Positions 26,425 through 35,514 of a stretch of DNA of 45,847 bases are shown in pieces. Location of the stretch: contig JAQVHZ010000003.1 in NCBI GenBank assembly GCA_028695965.1, positions 47,567-93,413 on the forward strand. The letters are read 5' to 3'. How positions within the stretch are numbered: the first letter of the stretch is position 1; every line of letters starts with the position of its first letter. Source of the DNA: Thermoguttaceae bacterium (GTDB lineage Bacteria > Planctomycetota > Planctomycetia > Pirellulales > Thermoguttaceae). Under the pieces are notes generated by a model. The model did not search any database. It was not told the origin of the DNA and saw nothing but the letters and a program-made list of their open reading frames with translations. The translations under genes and the position numbers were made by a program.

Positions 26425-26919
26425 TTAATCGTGGTGGCGGCCGCCGGGACCAAACCCTTTCCGCGTGCAGTCCGGACCCAGCCCCAACCCCTGACCTAAA
26501 CCTTGACCAGGGCCGTGACCATGACCGTGCCGATGCACGCCGCAGCCTTGTCCAAGACCGTGTTCAGCGCACTCGTGTCCTTCCTCCTCATGCGAGCAAT
26601 TGGCGCCCGTCTCATATTCAAGAGTATCCGACAAAAGCGCTTCCACCGCCGCGTCCGCGTCCCCTTTGACGCCGGCGTACAATTTGATCTCAGCTCGCTC
26701 CAACGCGTTTTGCGCACCCTCGCCAATTCCGCCGCAAATTACCGCGTTGACTTCATTGGTCGTGAGAAAGCCCGCAAGAGCGCCGCAGCTGGCGCCGTCC
26801 GTCGAAACAACTGACGACGACGCGACTTTGCCGTCTTCGACGTCGTACACTTTGAATTCTGTCGTCTGACCAAAGTGTTGGAAAATTTGACCGTCTTTGT
26901 GTGTTACTGCTATTTTCAT
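26425..26919 (-). CDS. NifX/NifB-type dinitrogenase Fe-Mo cofactor domain protein with His/Gly-rich tail
   Basis: 164 aa, start at ATG 26919 with AGGAG 8 bases upstream. Residues 1-~105 form a NifX/NafY/NifB-C fold (MKIAVTHKDGQIFQHFGQT, FKVYDVEDG, VICGGIGEGAQNAL). This family binds or carries Fe-S and Fe-Mo clusters; stand-alone members occur in many anaerobes without nitrogenase. Residues ~118-164 are a metal-binding-looking tail rich in His, Gly and Cys (CSHEEEGHECAEH, GCGVHRHGHGHGPGQG, GGRHHD). No nif genes are nearby. Next to rubrerythrin it more probably handles iron or clusters than nitrogenase cofactor. Confidence 0.82.
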   Translation of the reverse strand: MKIAVTHKDGQIFQHFGQTTEFKVYDVEDGKVASSSVVSTDGASCGALAGFLTTNEVNAVICGGIGEGAQNALERAEIKLYAGVKGDADAAVEALLSDTLEYETGANCSHEEEGHECAEHGLGQGCGVHRHGHGHGPGQGLGQGLGLGPDCTRKGFGPGGRHHD

Positions 26920-26992
26920 GTCTTCATTCTCCTGCAAGTAAAAGCAACTCGCAACTCTTATCACGTAGCAAAAAAGGCGCCACTTAAATGTT

Positions 26993-27021
26993 ATTATAAC
27001 AGAGTCGTCGTTGGTTTTCAA
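26993..27021 (-). promoter_or_regulatory. Promoter of the NifX-like gene
   Basis: Minus strand TTGAAA (27016-27021), 17 bp, TATAAT (26993-26998), about 75 bp before the ATG. Confidence 0.65.
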
Positions 27022-27037
27022 CAACCAAGTAAGAAAA

Positions 27038-28714
27038 TCAAAGTTCTACTTGAGTCGCAACCAAACTCTTGCCGCAATAGATCTCGCGAAGTTTCGGTTT
27101 CTCGATTTTGCCGGTAGGGTTGCGAGGAATGGCGTCGAAAATAATCTTTCTCGGGCGCTTGTAGCGCGGAAGCGCCATGCAGAACTGGTTGAGCTCTTCT
27201 TCCGTCGTCGTTCGGCCCGGCTTGAGCTCGACGATCGCGGCGGCTATTTCGCCAAGACGAGCGTCCGGAAGACCAATGACTGCGACGTCTTTGATATCCT
27301 CGCACTGCCGCATAAAGTCCTCAATCTGGACGGGGTACAAGTTTTCTCCGCCGGTAATGATAACGTCTTTTTTGCGGTCGACAAGATAGATGAACCCGTC
27401 TTCGTCTTCGCGCGCCATATCGCCCGTATAGAGCCATTCGTCGTCTTTGATCGCGGCGGTCGCCTCAGGGTCGTGATAATATTCGCGCATGACGCCTGGA
27501 CCGCTGACTGCCAGCTCGCCCACCTCGCCGCGCTTCACGACCGTTCGATTCGGCGTAACAATTCGCGCCTTCCAGCGGTAGCCGGGCTTGCCGATCGCCC
27601 CGACCTTATGGATATTCTCGACGCCCAAGTGAACGCAGCCGGGGCCGATCGATTCGCTAAGGCCGTAGTTCGTGTCGTATTTGTGATCCGGGAAATAGCC
27701 CTTCCAGCGCTTAATCAAGCTCGGCGGGACGGGCTGAGCGCCAATATGCATCAAATGCCATTGTGAAAGTACGTAATCCTCGAGTTTGACTTCGCCCGAC
27801 TCGATCGCGTCAAGAATATCCTGCGCCCACGGAACCAGCAGCCACACGATCGAACAGCGTTCCTCAGAAACCGCATGAAGGATCGTCTGCGCCTTAACGC
27901 CCTTGAGCAGGACCGCTTTACCGCCGACAAGCAAGCTGCCAAACCAGTGCATCTTCGCGCCCGTGTGATAAAGCGGCGGAATGCAAAGAAAAACGTCGGC
28001 GCGCGTCTGACCGTGGTGGTTCTGTTCCGTAAAACACGCGGACGTCAAGCTGCGGTGAGGATGAAGTATCGCCTTCGGGAAACCGGTCGTGCCCGATGAA
28101 AAATAAATCGCCGCCTCGTCCTCGCTCGACAATTCAATTTCAGGAGATTCGGTAGAACAATAACGCGTGAGCGTGTGGAAAGACTCTGCAAACGAAGGGC
28201 AGGACTCGCCAAGGAAGAACAAGCCGCGAACGCGGTTGATCCGGTCCGCTATCGATTCGATACGGCCGATAAACTCAGGACCAAATACAAGAAAATCAAT
28301 ATCCGCAAGCTCGATGCAATACTTGATCTCGTCGCACGTGTAGCGGAAATTGAGCGGCACTGCAATTCCGCCAGCCTTCAAGATCCCAAAATAGATCGGA
28401 AGCCATTCGAGGCAGTTCATCAAGAGGATACCGACTTTTTCTCCTTTTTTCATGCCGCGGCTGAGCAAAAGGTTCGCGAAACGATTCGCAAGATTATTAG
28501 ATTGCGCCCACGTCGTCGAGCGGCGCTGACCGGCAGGAGACAACGCCGACGATTCGACAAGGTCAAAATCTTTCCAGGTAATGCGGCGCGTCGCGTCTAC
28601 CTCGGGATTAATCTCAACGAGGCAGACGTCGGAACCGTACAACAACGCGTTGCGCTCTAATATTTCGGTGATGGGAGTAGTTTCCTCAATAGGAGGCAGG
28701 TTCTGAGCATGCAT
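27038..28714 (-). CDS. Acyl-CoA synthetase (AMP-forming, fatty-acid type)
   Basis: 558 aa class I adenylate-forming enzyme that activates a carboxylic acid to acyl-AMP and then acyl-CoA. Motifs in order: YFSSGTTGFPKA (P-loop-like A3, about residue 205-216), YGLSES (A5), YTGDMARED (A7, the ribose-binding Asp), KDVIITGGENLYPVQIED (hinge and A8) and PRNPTGKIEK (A10 with the catalytic Lys). Length fits medium/long-chain enzymes. ATG at 28714 with AGGAA 9 bases upstream and a strong promoter at 28832-28859. It is a monocistronic unit; the acid used cannot be read from the sequence. Confidence 0.88.
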   Translation of the reverse strand: MHAQNLPPIEETTPITEILERNALLYGSDVCLVEINPEVDATRRITWKDFDLVESSALSPAGQRRSTTWAQSNNLANRFANLLLSRGMKKGEKVGILLMNCLEWLPIYFGILKAGGIAVPLNFRYTCDEIKYCIELADIDFLVFGPEFIGRIESIADRINRVRGLFFLGESCPSFAESFHTLTRYCSTESPEIELSSEDEAAIYFSSGTTGFPKAILHPHRSLTSACFTEQNHHGQTRADVFLCIPPLYHTGAKMHWFGSLLVGGKAVLLKGVKAQTILHAVSEERCSIVWLLVPWAQDILDAIESGEVKLEDYVLSQWHLMHIGAQPVPPSLIKRWKGYFPDHKYDTNYGLSESIGPGCVHLGVENIHKVGAIGKPGYRWKARIVTPNRTVVKRGEVGELAVSGPGVMREYYHDPEATAAIKDDEWLYTGDMAREDEDGFIYLVDRKKDVIITGGENLYPVQIEDFMRQCEDIKDVAVIGLPDARLGEIAAAIVELKPGRTTTEEELNQFCMALPRYKRPRKIIFDAIPRNPTGKIEKPKLREIYCGKSLVATQVEL

Positions 28715-28831
28715 AACTATCGGTTCCTATAAATGCTGCGAATTGAATAATCCGACTCAACCAACGCTAGGTTCATATGAAGCGCAAACGCAAATCTAAT
28801 CGACCGAAGATCGACTAACACAATTCCCTTC

Positions 28832-28859
28832 ATTATAGGACTCTGTATCGGCAATTCAA
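28832..28859 (-). promoter_or_regulatory. Promoter of the acyl-CoA synthetase gene
   Basis: Minus strand TTGAAT (28854-28859), 16 bp, TATAAT (28832-28837), about 118 bp before the ATG. Confidence 0.68.
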
Positions 28860-28910
28860 GTCCCCAAGGGCTCCTAAACCTGCGTTTTCCAAACGAACAA
28901 CAGCGCCGTC

Positions 28911-28939
28911 TTGACGCGGCTTTTATTCAGGAATAGAAT
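28911..28939 (+). promoter_or_regulatory. Promoter of ybaK
   Basis: TTGACG (28911-28916), 17 bp, TAGAAT (28934-28939), about 65 bp before the ybaK ATG. Back to back with the acyl-CoA synthetase promoter in the 290-bp divergent gap 28715-29004. Confidence 0.68.
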
Positions 28940-29004
28940 TAGTAGGAAATCGAACCGATTTCAAGTCGGTTTCAACGCTAGACGACGACGGAAAGAAACG
29001 CTCT

Positions 29005-29484
29005 ATGGCGACTCAAACGAAAACAAATGCGGCCAGACTCCTGGAAAACGCGAAAATTCCTTTCGAAACGCGCGAGTATGAAGTCGATGAAAGCGACCTG
29101 TCGGGGATGCATATTGCGCAGCAGCTGAATATTCCCGCCGAACAGATATTCAAGACGCTCGTCCTTAAAGGGGAAAAAATCGGGTATTTCGTATGTTGCC
29201 TGCCCGTTTGTGACGAACTTGACCTTAAAAAAACCGCAAAAGCGATCGGCGACAAAAAATGCGACCTGATACCGATGAAAGATCTCAAGGATCTTACCGG
29301 ATATGTTCGCGGAGGATGCTCGCCGGTCGGCATGAAGAAAAACTTTCCAACGCTCTTCGACGAAACGGCGGAACTCTTCGAGATAATCTACGTCAGCGCC
29401 GGGATGCGCGGGATGCAGATTGCGCTCGATCCGAACGCGCTCATTAAGTTTGTCGACGCGAAGACCGCCGATTTGGTCAAATGA
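29005..29484 (+). CDS. ybaK: Cys-tRNA(Pro) deacylase YbaK/EbsC family
   Basis: 159 aa cytoplasmic editing enzyme that hydrolyses mischarged Cys-tRNA(Pro). Seen: RLLENAKIPFETREYEVDE near the start, IFKTLVLKGEK, LKKTAKAIGDKKCDLIP (the catalytic-loop Lys region), TGYVRGGCSPVGMKK (the GxxSPVGxxK signature) and IYVSAGMRGMQIALDP near the end. Length and order fit YbaK exactly. The ATG at 29005 follows GGAAAG at 9 bases; an in-frame upstream extension to 28978 lacks such a site. Confidence 0.93.
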   Translation: MATQTKTNAARLLENAKIPFETREYEVDESDLSGMHIAQQLNIPAEQIFKTLVLKGEKIGYFVCCLPVCDELDLKKTAKAIGDKKCDLIPMKDLKDLTGYVRGGCSPVGMKKNFPTLFDETAELFEIIYVSAGMRGMQIALDPNALIKFVDAKTADLVK

Positions 29485-29590
29485 GGAACGCTCCAAAAAC
29501 TCGTAAGTTTTCCAATCAGAAGTATAAAGACCGCAATTATTCCTTTGCTGCAAAAACGACGAAATAAAATACTCCTTAGGAAGGTTAGAA

Positions 29591-30025
29591 ATGATTTCCA
29601 CCAAAGGACGCTACGCGTTGCGCGTTATGATCGACATGGCGGAGCAAAAGACCGACAGCTTTATTCCGCTCTGCGAAATAGCGGAACGACAAGGCATTTC
29701 CGTCAAATACCTCGAAATCGTCTTGAAATCGCTGATCAAGGCGAATCTGCTCGAAGGACGGCGCGGCAAAGGCGGTGGCTACAAGTTGACGCGCCAGCCG
29801 CATGAGTATACCGTCGGCGAAATTCTCGACCTGACGGAAACTTCTATCGCCTCCGTCGCGTGTCTGATGAAAGACGCCAAACCGTGCGACAGAAAAGATC
29901 AATGCCGCACCTTCTCTATGTGGAACAGGTTCTCGAAAATGATCGACGACTTCTTTTACGGGATCACGCTGGCCGACCTCATGCAGGAGTCGGGCGAGCC
30001 CGTCGTCTGCGAATTGCGCCTCTGA
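29591..30025 (+). CDS. Rrf2-family transcriptional regulator
   Basis: 144 aa winged-helix repressor or sensor. MISTKGRYALRVMIDMAEQ is the classic N-terminus, followed by the recognition helix ISVKYLEIVLKSLIKANLLEGRRGKGGGYKL. Three cysteines (CLMKDAKPCDRKDQC, residues ~91-105) sit where IscR, NsrR and related members bind an Fe-S cluster. It may thus sense iron-sulfur status, oxygen or NO, fitting the nearby oxygen-defence genes on the other strand. GGAAGG lies about 6 bases before the ATG. Target sites not identified. Confidence 0.93.
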   Translation: MISTKGRYALRVMIDMAEQKTDSFIPLCEIAERQGISVKYLEIVLKSLIKANLLEGRRGKGGGYKLTRQPHEYTVGEILDLTETSIASVACLMKDAKPCDRKDQCRTFSMWNRFSKMIDDFFYGITLADLMQESGEPVVCELRL

Positions 30026-30402
30026 GTCGAAACAAGCGCCGCAATGCCGGTCCCTGCTCCTTCCTTTCGCTTCAGAATAATTCTATTTCCTCAGCTCCAT
30101 AACGCTTCGTCTAATTCTCTCCCTTCTACCAAAGAGACAAACGTAAAAAGCGTTAAAGAAAAGTTTAAAAAACCGCAACTTTTATGCAAAACGCTTGCTG
30201 AAGCAGAAAAACTATTTAAAATGCGCGCAGCGGACTTCCTTAACGTTCTGGAAATATTCCTGCGTCGAAATTCCGCAGCGCGCCCTTCCCGACTTGACGT
30301 CGTCCTTTTGCGGAAAACGGAAAGTCGAAAGACCTTGTAATAACCGTCTGTTACAAGGGTTGCCGCGCAACTCAGGTCAAGAGAATCTATTGGTGATTTC
30401 CT
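30026..30402 (+). other. Intergenic region with a leader-type hairpin
   Basis: 377 bp, pyrimidine-rich at first. CCTTGTAA (30333-30340) pairs perfectly with TTACAAGG (30351-30358), 45 bp before the small membrane gene. I see no convincing gene or promoter; the ORFs here lack Shine-Dalgarno sites and protein-like text. Confidence 0.45.
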
Positions 30403-30639
30403 ATGAAATTCTTATCGAACGTCTTCGTCTTCCTGGCGATTATCCTGTCATACGTCATGTGCGCCGTCGTCGCTTACAAGTATTGCGAGCTGTCGATAGG
30501 CGCCCAATATACCGGCGCCAGCGCTCCGCCTCACCTGGCGTTCCTGTGGATTATCCCTTATGCCGTCGGGATCGTCATTTGCCTCGTCGTCGCGTTCGTA
30601 TTGCGGCGCAAATGGAAGAACAAGCGCAAAGCCGCATAA
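30403..30639 (+). CDS. Small two-helix membrane protein, unknown function
   Basis: 78 aa: a first hydrophobic segment at about 4-26 (VFVFLAIILSYVMCAVVAY), a short polar loop with PPHL, a second at about 47-67 (FLWIIPYAVGIVICLVVAFVL), then a basic tail RRKWKNKRKAA. Positive-inside reasoning puts the C-terminus in the cytoplasm. No family recognised. The Shine-Dalgarno is weak. A hairpin with a short T tail follows, which supports it being a transcription unit. Confidence 0.6.
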   Translation: MKFLSNVFVFLAIILSYVMCAVVAYKYCELSIGAQYTGASAPPHLAFLWIIPYAVGIVICLVVAFVLRRKWKNKRKAA

Positions 30640-30660
30640 CGGCGTCTCGCGGCAAGAGCA

Positions 30661-30702
30661 AAGAGCTAACCGAGTCGTTTCAAACCAGTTAGCTCTTTAT
30701 CG
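30661..30702 (+). terminator. Terminator after the small membrane protein
   Basis: AAAGAGCTAAC (30661-30671) pairs perfectly with GTTAGCTCTTT (30689-30699); the T tail is short. Confidence 0.6.
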
Positions 30703-31072
30703 CTGAACTCGTCCGCTATAAAACAGCGCCCTGCTTTTTGATAATATATCGTTCCCTTCCCGCCATATAATCCCCCTCAATTTACCCGTCTCTCCCCCAA
30801 CCCTGCCAAACCGCCGCGCCAACGAATAAGCGTTTCGACGCCTGGTCCAAATATAACGATAATAACGGCGCCGCATATTTGACGACCATTCCATAACAAA
30901 TTAGAAAATTACCCAAAATCGCCGAAATAGATACAGAACTCATTCTCTGCAACAGCTTTCCGGACTGTCAAACAGCTGCGTTTTTTTGTTGCTTTTACGC
31001 TTTTTCATGCTATATTAAGAGTAGGTTATCTTACGATACAGTATGATACGCAGGTTCTCCTAGGAGGTAAAT
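30703..31072 (+). other. Intergenic region upstream of the activase
   Basis: 370 bp with a C-rich stretch near 30770-30820 and no credible gene. Candidate promoter TTGCTT (30989-30994), 16 bp, TATATT (31011-31016). A textbook Shine-Dalgarno TAGGAGGT ends 3 bases before the GTG start at 31073. Confidence 0.5.
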
Positions 31073-33559
31073 GTGAAAAAATACCGGGCCGGTATTGACG
31101 TGGGCTCAACGACCGTCAAGCTGGTTTTGCTTGACGATAAAAATAATATCCTGTATGGTAAATATAAAAGACACGGCGCTTACACGCAAGAAACTTTACA
31201 CGAGCTTCTCATCGAAGCAAGGGAAAAAATCGGCGCGTGTAAGCTTCAGATTAATATTACCGGCTCCGGCTCGATCAATCTTGGCAAAGCGCTGGGAATT
31301 GATTTCGTGCAAGAGGTCGCCGCAGTCGCAACGGCTCTGAAAGAAGGCTATCCGCAGACGGACGTCGCCATCGAGCTAGGCGGCGAGGACGCGAAGATTC
31401 TCTATCTCTCAGGCGGTCTCGAAGAGCGCATGAACGGCGTCTGCGCCGGAGGCACGGGCTCCTTTATCGACCAGATGGCGGCGCTCCTTCAAACGGACGC
31501 CGCAGGCCTGAACGAAGCGGCAGAGGAATACACGCAAATCTACCCCATTGCGGCGCGCTGCGGCGTCTTTGCCAAAACCGACATTCAACCCCTTATCAAC
31601 GAGGGCGCCGCGAAGCCGGACCTCGCCGCCTCGATCTTTCAGGCCGTTGTCAACCAGACGATTTCAGGGCTCGCCTGCGGCAGACCGATTCGCGGATGCG
31701 TCGCTTTCCTGGGCAGACCGCTCCATTTCCTGCCGGAACTGAAAAAAGCCTTTATCCGCGCGCTGAATTTGACGGAAGACAACGTCGTCGACCCGGAGAA
31801 TTCACACCTCTTCGCCGCTATTGGCGCCGCGCTCGAAAGCGCTCGTTCAGAATCGGTTTCTATCGACGCCCTGATCGACAGGCTAGGCGAAGGCGTCGCG
31901 CTCTCTTTTGAAATGCCAAGGCTGCCCGCGTTGTTCCAAAACCAAGAAGAATACGACGAATTCTGCCGCCGACACGGGCAAAACGTCGTAAAAAAAGCGG
32001 ACCTGACCTCGTACTGCGGCAACTGCTTCCTCGGCGTCGACGCGGGCTCAACCACGACCAAGATGGTCCTTGTCGGCGAAGACGGCGAACTCCTCTACTC
32101 GTTCTATTCGAGCAAGCATCGCAGCCCCGTTGAAACGGCAAAAAACGCCGTTCGCGAACTGAAAGAGCTCTTGCCAGAGACCGCGAAAATCGCCCGATCC
32201 TGTTCCACGGGCTACGGCGAAATGCTCTTGAAATCCGCCTTTTCGCTCGACGAAGGCAAGGTCGAGACCGTCGCGCACTGCACTGCCGCCGCGTTCTTCG
32301 ACCCGAAGGTAGAGTGCGTGCTCGATATCGGCGGACAGGATATGAAGTTCATCAGGCTGAAAAAAGGCTCGGTCGACAACATCATCCTGAACGAAGCCTG
32401 CTCTTCCGGATGCGGCTCCTTCGTCGAAAACTTCGCCAATTCGCTCGGATTCTCCGCCGAAGAATTCGCCAAAATCGCTCTATTTGCCGAACACCCCGTC
32501 GACTTGGGCGTCCGCTGCACCGTCTTCATGAACTCGAACGTCAAGCAGGCGCAAAAAGAAGGCGTCGACGTCTCGAATATCTCCGCCGGCCTTGCGTATT
32601 CGGTGATTAAAAATTCGCTCTATAAGGTCATCAAGCTGGTCAATCCGAAAGACCTCGGCAAACGCATCGTCGTCCAAGGCGGGACCTTTCATAACAAAGC
32701 CGTGCTCCGCGCTTTTGAAAAGATCGCCGGAGTCAACGTCGTTTGCCCTGACATTTCAGGCCTGATGGGCGCGTTCGGCGCCGCGCTGACCGCAAGACGG
32801 CATTACGTCGGACAAGAGACGCAAATGCTCGCGCTGGACGAAATGATCAATCTCGAGTATTCGTCCAAAATGATACGCTGCAACGGCTGTTCTAACCGCT
32901 GTATGCTGACGAAAAACACCTTTAAAGGCGGCAGAAGCTACACCAGCGGCAACCGGTGCGAAAAGGGGATCGGCGGCGATAAAGCGAAAACCAAAACCGC
33001 CAACATGGTCGACTATAAGTGCAAGCGTATCTTCGCTTACGAACCCCTCGACGAAGCAAACGCTCCGCGCGGCGTCATCGGCGTCCCGAGAGTCCTCAAC
33101 ATCTACGAGAACTATCCTTTTTGGGCGACCTTCTTCAAAGAACTCGGGTTCAGGATCGAGCTCTCTCCGTTTTCCACAAGAGGGATCTACGAGCTGGGCA
33201 TTGAGTCGATCCCTGCCGAATCCGCGTGCTATCCGGCAAAGCTCGCGCACGGATATGTCGAATGGCTTATCGAAAAAGGAGTTAAAACAATTTTTCATCC
33301 CTGCGTCGTCTACGAACGCAAGGAACTTCCCGACGCTCAGAACCATTTCAACTGCCCCATCGTCGCGTCCTACGCCGAGAATTTAAAGAATAACGTCGAA
33401 CTGGTCTTCGACGGGACCGTTCGGTATATCCGGCCTTTCACGCCTTTACCAACGAAAAAACGAAGGCAGACCGCCTGGTCCGGTTATGCAAAGAGGAATG
33501 GGATATCCCCGAAACGGAAGTCCGCGCCGCCGTCGCGCTTGCCTATGCGGAACAGCTGA
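31073..33559 (+). CDS. 2-hydroxyacyl-CoA-dehydratase-type activase, N-terminal part (frameshifted)
   Basis: First part of a ~1443-residue protein, here 828 aa with an out-of-frame end. Start GTG 31073 behind AGGAGGT. Two BadF/BcrA/HgdC ATPase domains are in tandem: residues ~5-255 (GIDVGSTTVK, GGTGSFIDQM) and ~319-580 (GVDAGSTTTKMVL, CSSGCGSFVENFA). HgdC-type proteins hold a 4Fe-4S cluster at a dimer interface and fire electrons into a dehydratase using ATP. From residue ~599 a DUF2229-like region starts with a Cys cluster (CNGCSNRCML, NRCEKG). Family-like text ends at VRYIRPF (33431-33439). Beyond that the frame yields a basic non-family tail, while the true continuation AFTNEKTKADRL is in the -1 frame. 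Confidence 0.82.
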   Translation: MKKYRAGIDVGSTTVKLVLLDDKNNILYGKYKRHGAYTQETLHELLIEAREKIGACKLQINITGSGSINLGKALGIDFVQEVAAVATALKEGYPQTDVAIELGGEDAKILYLSGGLEERMNGVCAGGTGSFIDQMAALLQTDAAGLNEAAEEYTQIYPIAARCGVFAKTDIQPLINEGAAKPDLAASIFQAVVNQTISGLACGRPIRGCVAFLGRPLHFLPELKKAFIRALNLTEDNVVDPENSHLFAAIGAALESARSESVSIDALIDRLGEGVALSFEMPRLPALFQNQEEYDEFCRRHGQNVVKKADLTSYCGNCFLGVDAGSTTTKMVLVGEDGELLYSFYSSKHRSPVETAKNAVRELKELLPETAKIARSCSTGYGEMLLKSAFSLDEGKVETVAHCTAAAFFDPKVECVLDIGGQDMKFIRLKKGSVDNIILNEACSSGCGSFVENFANSLGFSAEEFAKIALFAEHPVDLGVRCTVFMNSNVKQAQKEGVDVSNISAGLAYSVIKNSLYKVIKLVNPKDLGKRIVVQGGTFHNKAVLRAFEKIAGVNVVCPDISGLMGAFGAALTARRHYVGQETQMLALDEMINLEYSSKMIRCNGCSNRCMLTKNTFKGGRSYTSGNRCEKGIGGDKAKTKTANMVDYKCKRIFAYEPLDEANAPRGVIGVPRVLNIYENYPFWATFFKELGFRIELSPFSTRGIYELGIESIPAESACYPAKLAHGYVEWLIEKGVKTIFHPCVVYERKELPDAQNHFNCPIVASYAENLKNNVELVFDGTVRYIRPFTPLPTKKRRQTAWSGYAKRNGISPKRKSAPPSRLPMRNS

Positions 33560-33606
33560 AGGCGAAAGAGGACGTCCGCGCCGAAGGCAAACGCCAGCTC
33601 GACGCG

Positions 33607-35403
33607 ATGGAACGCGCCGGAAAGAGAGGAATCGTCCTCGCGGGCCGTCCTTACCACATCGACCCTGAGATCAACCACGGTATCGCGGAACTGATCGCGT
33701 CGTACGACCTTGCCGTCTTCACCGAGGACAGCCTGCCGATCGACTTCGAGCCCGAGCGACCCTTGCGCGTGGTCGACCAGTGGGTCTACCATTCCAGGTT
33801 GTATTCCGCCGCGGAATTCGTGTGCAAGAGAAACGACCTTGAACTCGTTCAGCTCGTCTCCTTCGGGTGCGGCATCGACGCCGTAACGAGCGACCAGGTA
33901 AATGAAATACTCGACAATTCGGGCAAGCTCTACACGCTCCTAAAAATTGACGAGATCGCCAACCTCGGCGCCGTCCGCATCCGGATCCGAACGTTGATTT
34001 CCGCAATGAATCTGCGACAGGAACAGAAGATCCTGCCCGACCCCAAGCCGTTGGCGTATCGCCGCGTCGAATACACCAAGCAGATGCATAAAGACGGGTA
34101 CACCATCTTAGCGCCGGAAATGAGCCCGATTCATTTCAATATTATGGAGCCCGTCTTCCGGAGTTACGGCTTTAACACGGTACTTATGGACAATCACAAC
34201 CGCGCCGCCATCGATACCGGCTTAAAATACGTCAATAATGACGCCTGCTACCCCTCGATCATCGTAGTCGGCCAGTTCATGGACGCGGTCCTTTCTGGAA
34301 AATACGATACCGACAGACTCGCGCTCATCATGTCCCAGACCTGCGGCTGCTGCAGAGCAAGCAATTACATCCCCTTTATCCGAAGAGCGCTCGACAACGC
34401 GGGCTATTCCCACATCCCCGTCGTCTCGCTCAACCCCGGCGGACTGGAGAAAAACGAGGGGTTCAAGCTGCCGGCCAAGCTGATTATCGAAGCGTTGAAG
34501 GGCGTCGTCTACGGCGACCTGCTGATGCGCTGCCTGTGCCGCGTTCGACCCTACGAAAAGAAGCCCGGCTCGGCAAATAGACTCTGCGAGAAATGGCGCG
34601 AGATCTGCGTCGATTCTCTTACCGGGGCTAAAAACAAATACACGCACAAATCGCTGTGCGAAAGTATCGTTTGGGCGTTTGACCATCTCCCGATCGACGA
34701 AACAATCGTAAAGCCCCGAGTCGGAATCGTCGGCGAGATCCTCGTCAAGTATATGCCCCTTGCGAACAACTACCTGGTCGACCTGCTCGAACGCGAAGGC
34801 GCCGAAGCGATCGTGCCCGACTTCATCGACTTCTTCAACTACTGCGCCTACGGCCCCCAGTACCAAGCCGAGTTCCTCGGCGGCAAGAAATCCTCTGCGA
34901 TAACCTCTAAATTAATAATTCGACTCATCGAATCCCTGCGCAAGCCCGCCGTCGAAGCCCTAAAAGCAAGCAAACGCTTCGACGCGCCGATTTCCATCTA
35001 CCAAATCGCCGAAATGACCAAGCCGTTCCTGTCCCTAGGCAACCAATACGGCGAAGGCTGGCTCCTCGCAGGCGAAATGGTCAAGCTCATCGCCAGCGGC
35101 GTCCCAAACATCATCTGCATCCAGCCGTTCGCTTGCCTGCCTAACAACGTCGTCGGAAAAGGCGTCATTAAAGCCCTAAAAAAGACCTACCCCGAAAGCA
35201 ACATCGCCGCAGTAGACTACGACCCCGGCGCCAGCGAAGTCAACCAGCTCAACCGAATCAAGCTGATGCTCGCCTCCGCCAACAGTAAACTCGCCGCGCA
35301 AGAACAAGAAACGCCAAGCAACGCCTTAGTCGACAAAGCCGCCCCAACGCCTGCCACAAGCGCGTATTTGGGCAAACGGTCGGAGATTCCGGATTTTGTG
35401 TAA
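33607..35403 (+). CDS. 2-hydroxyacyl-CoA-dehydratase-type activase, C-terminal part (frameshifted)
   Basis: 598 aa ORF; its frame is open upstream to about 33421 and carries the missing link (FTNEKTKADRLVRL, then CKEEWDIPETEVRAA) before this ATG, so the ATG is not a real start. It completes the DUF2229 and HgdB-like region of the giant activase: AGRPYHIDPEINHGI, FGCGIDAVTSDQV, SQTCGCCRASNYIPF, GNQYGEGWLLAGEM and IQPFACLPNNVVGKGV. The last ~40 residues are a disordered Ala/Pro-rich tail. Restoring one base near 33441 gives a single 1443-residue frame. The partner acyl-CoA dehydratase is not in the window. Confidence 0.8.
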   Translation: MERAGKRGIVLAGRPYHIDPEINHGIAELIASYDLAVFTEDSLPIDFEPERPLRVVDQWVYHSRLYSAAEFVCKRNDLELVQLVSFGCGIDAVTSDQVNEILDNSGKLYTLLKIDEIANLGAVRIRIRTLISAMNLRQEQKILPDPKPLAYRRVEYTKQMHKDGYTILAPEMSPIHFNIMEPVFRSYGFNTVLMDNHNRAAIDTGLKYVNNDACYPSIIVVGQFMDAVLSGKYDTDRLALIMSQTCGCCRASNYIPFIRRALDNAGYSHIPVVSLNPGGLEKNEGFKLPAKLIIEALKGVVYGDLLMRCLCRVRPYEKKPGSANRLCEKWREICVDSLTGAKNKYTHKSLCESIVWAFDHLPIDETIVKPRVGIVGEILVKYMPLANNYLVDLLEREGAEAIVPDFIDFFNYCAYGPQYQAEFLGGKKSSAITSKLIIRLIESLRKPAVEALKASKRFDAPISIYQIAEMTKPFLSLGNQYGEGWLLAGEMVKLIASGVPNIICIQPFACLPNNVVGKGVIKALKKTYPESNIAAVDYDPGASEVNQLNRIKLMLASANSKLAAQEQETPSNALVDKAAPTPATSAYLGKRSEIPDFV

Positions 35404-35427
35404 AAGTCTCTTGCAGATAAAATAGCA

Positions 35428-35474
35428 ATTGAGGTCGATAACAGCAAGTTGAGTTTGCCATTATCGACCTCAAT
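35428..35474 (+). terminator. Long hairpin after the activase gene
   Basis: ATTGAGGTCGATAA (35428-35441) pairs perfectly with TTATCGACCTCAAT (35461-35474); the loop has an inner GCAA/TTGC pair. There is no T-run, so it may be an mRNA end structure, not a classical terminator. It lies at the left border of the AT-richer islet. Confidence 0.5.
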
Positions 35475-35514
35475 GTTTGGAAGGCGTGCTGGAAGTTGTG
35501 AAGAAACTGTCTAA

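Noticed and set aside
33452-33462. Programmed -1 frameshift at the A6 run in the activase gene
   Set aside because: The heptamer is G AAA AAA, a poor slip site, and family-like text already enters the new frame about 10 bases earlier (AFTNEK from 33442), so a base loss at about 33441 explains it better.
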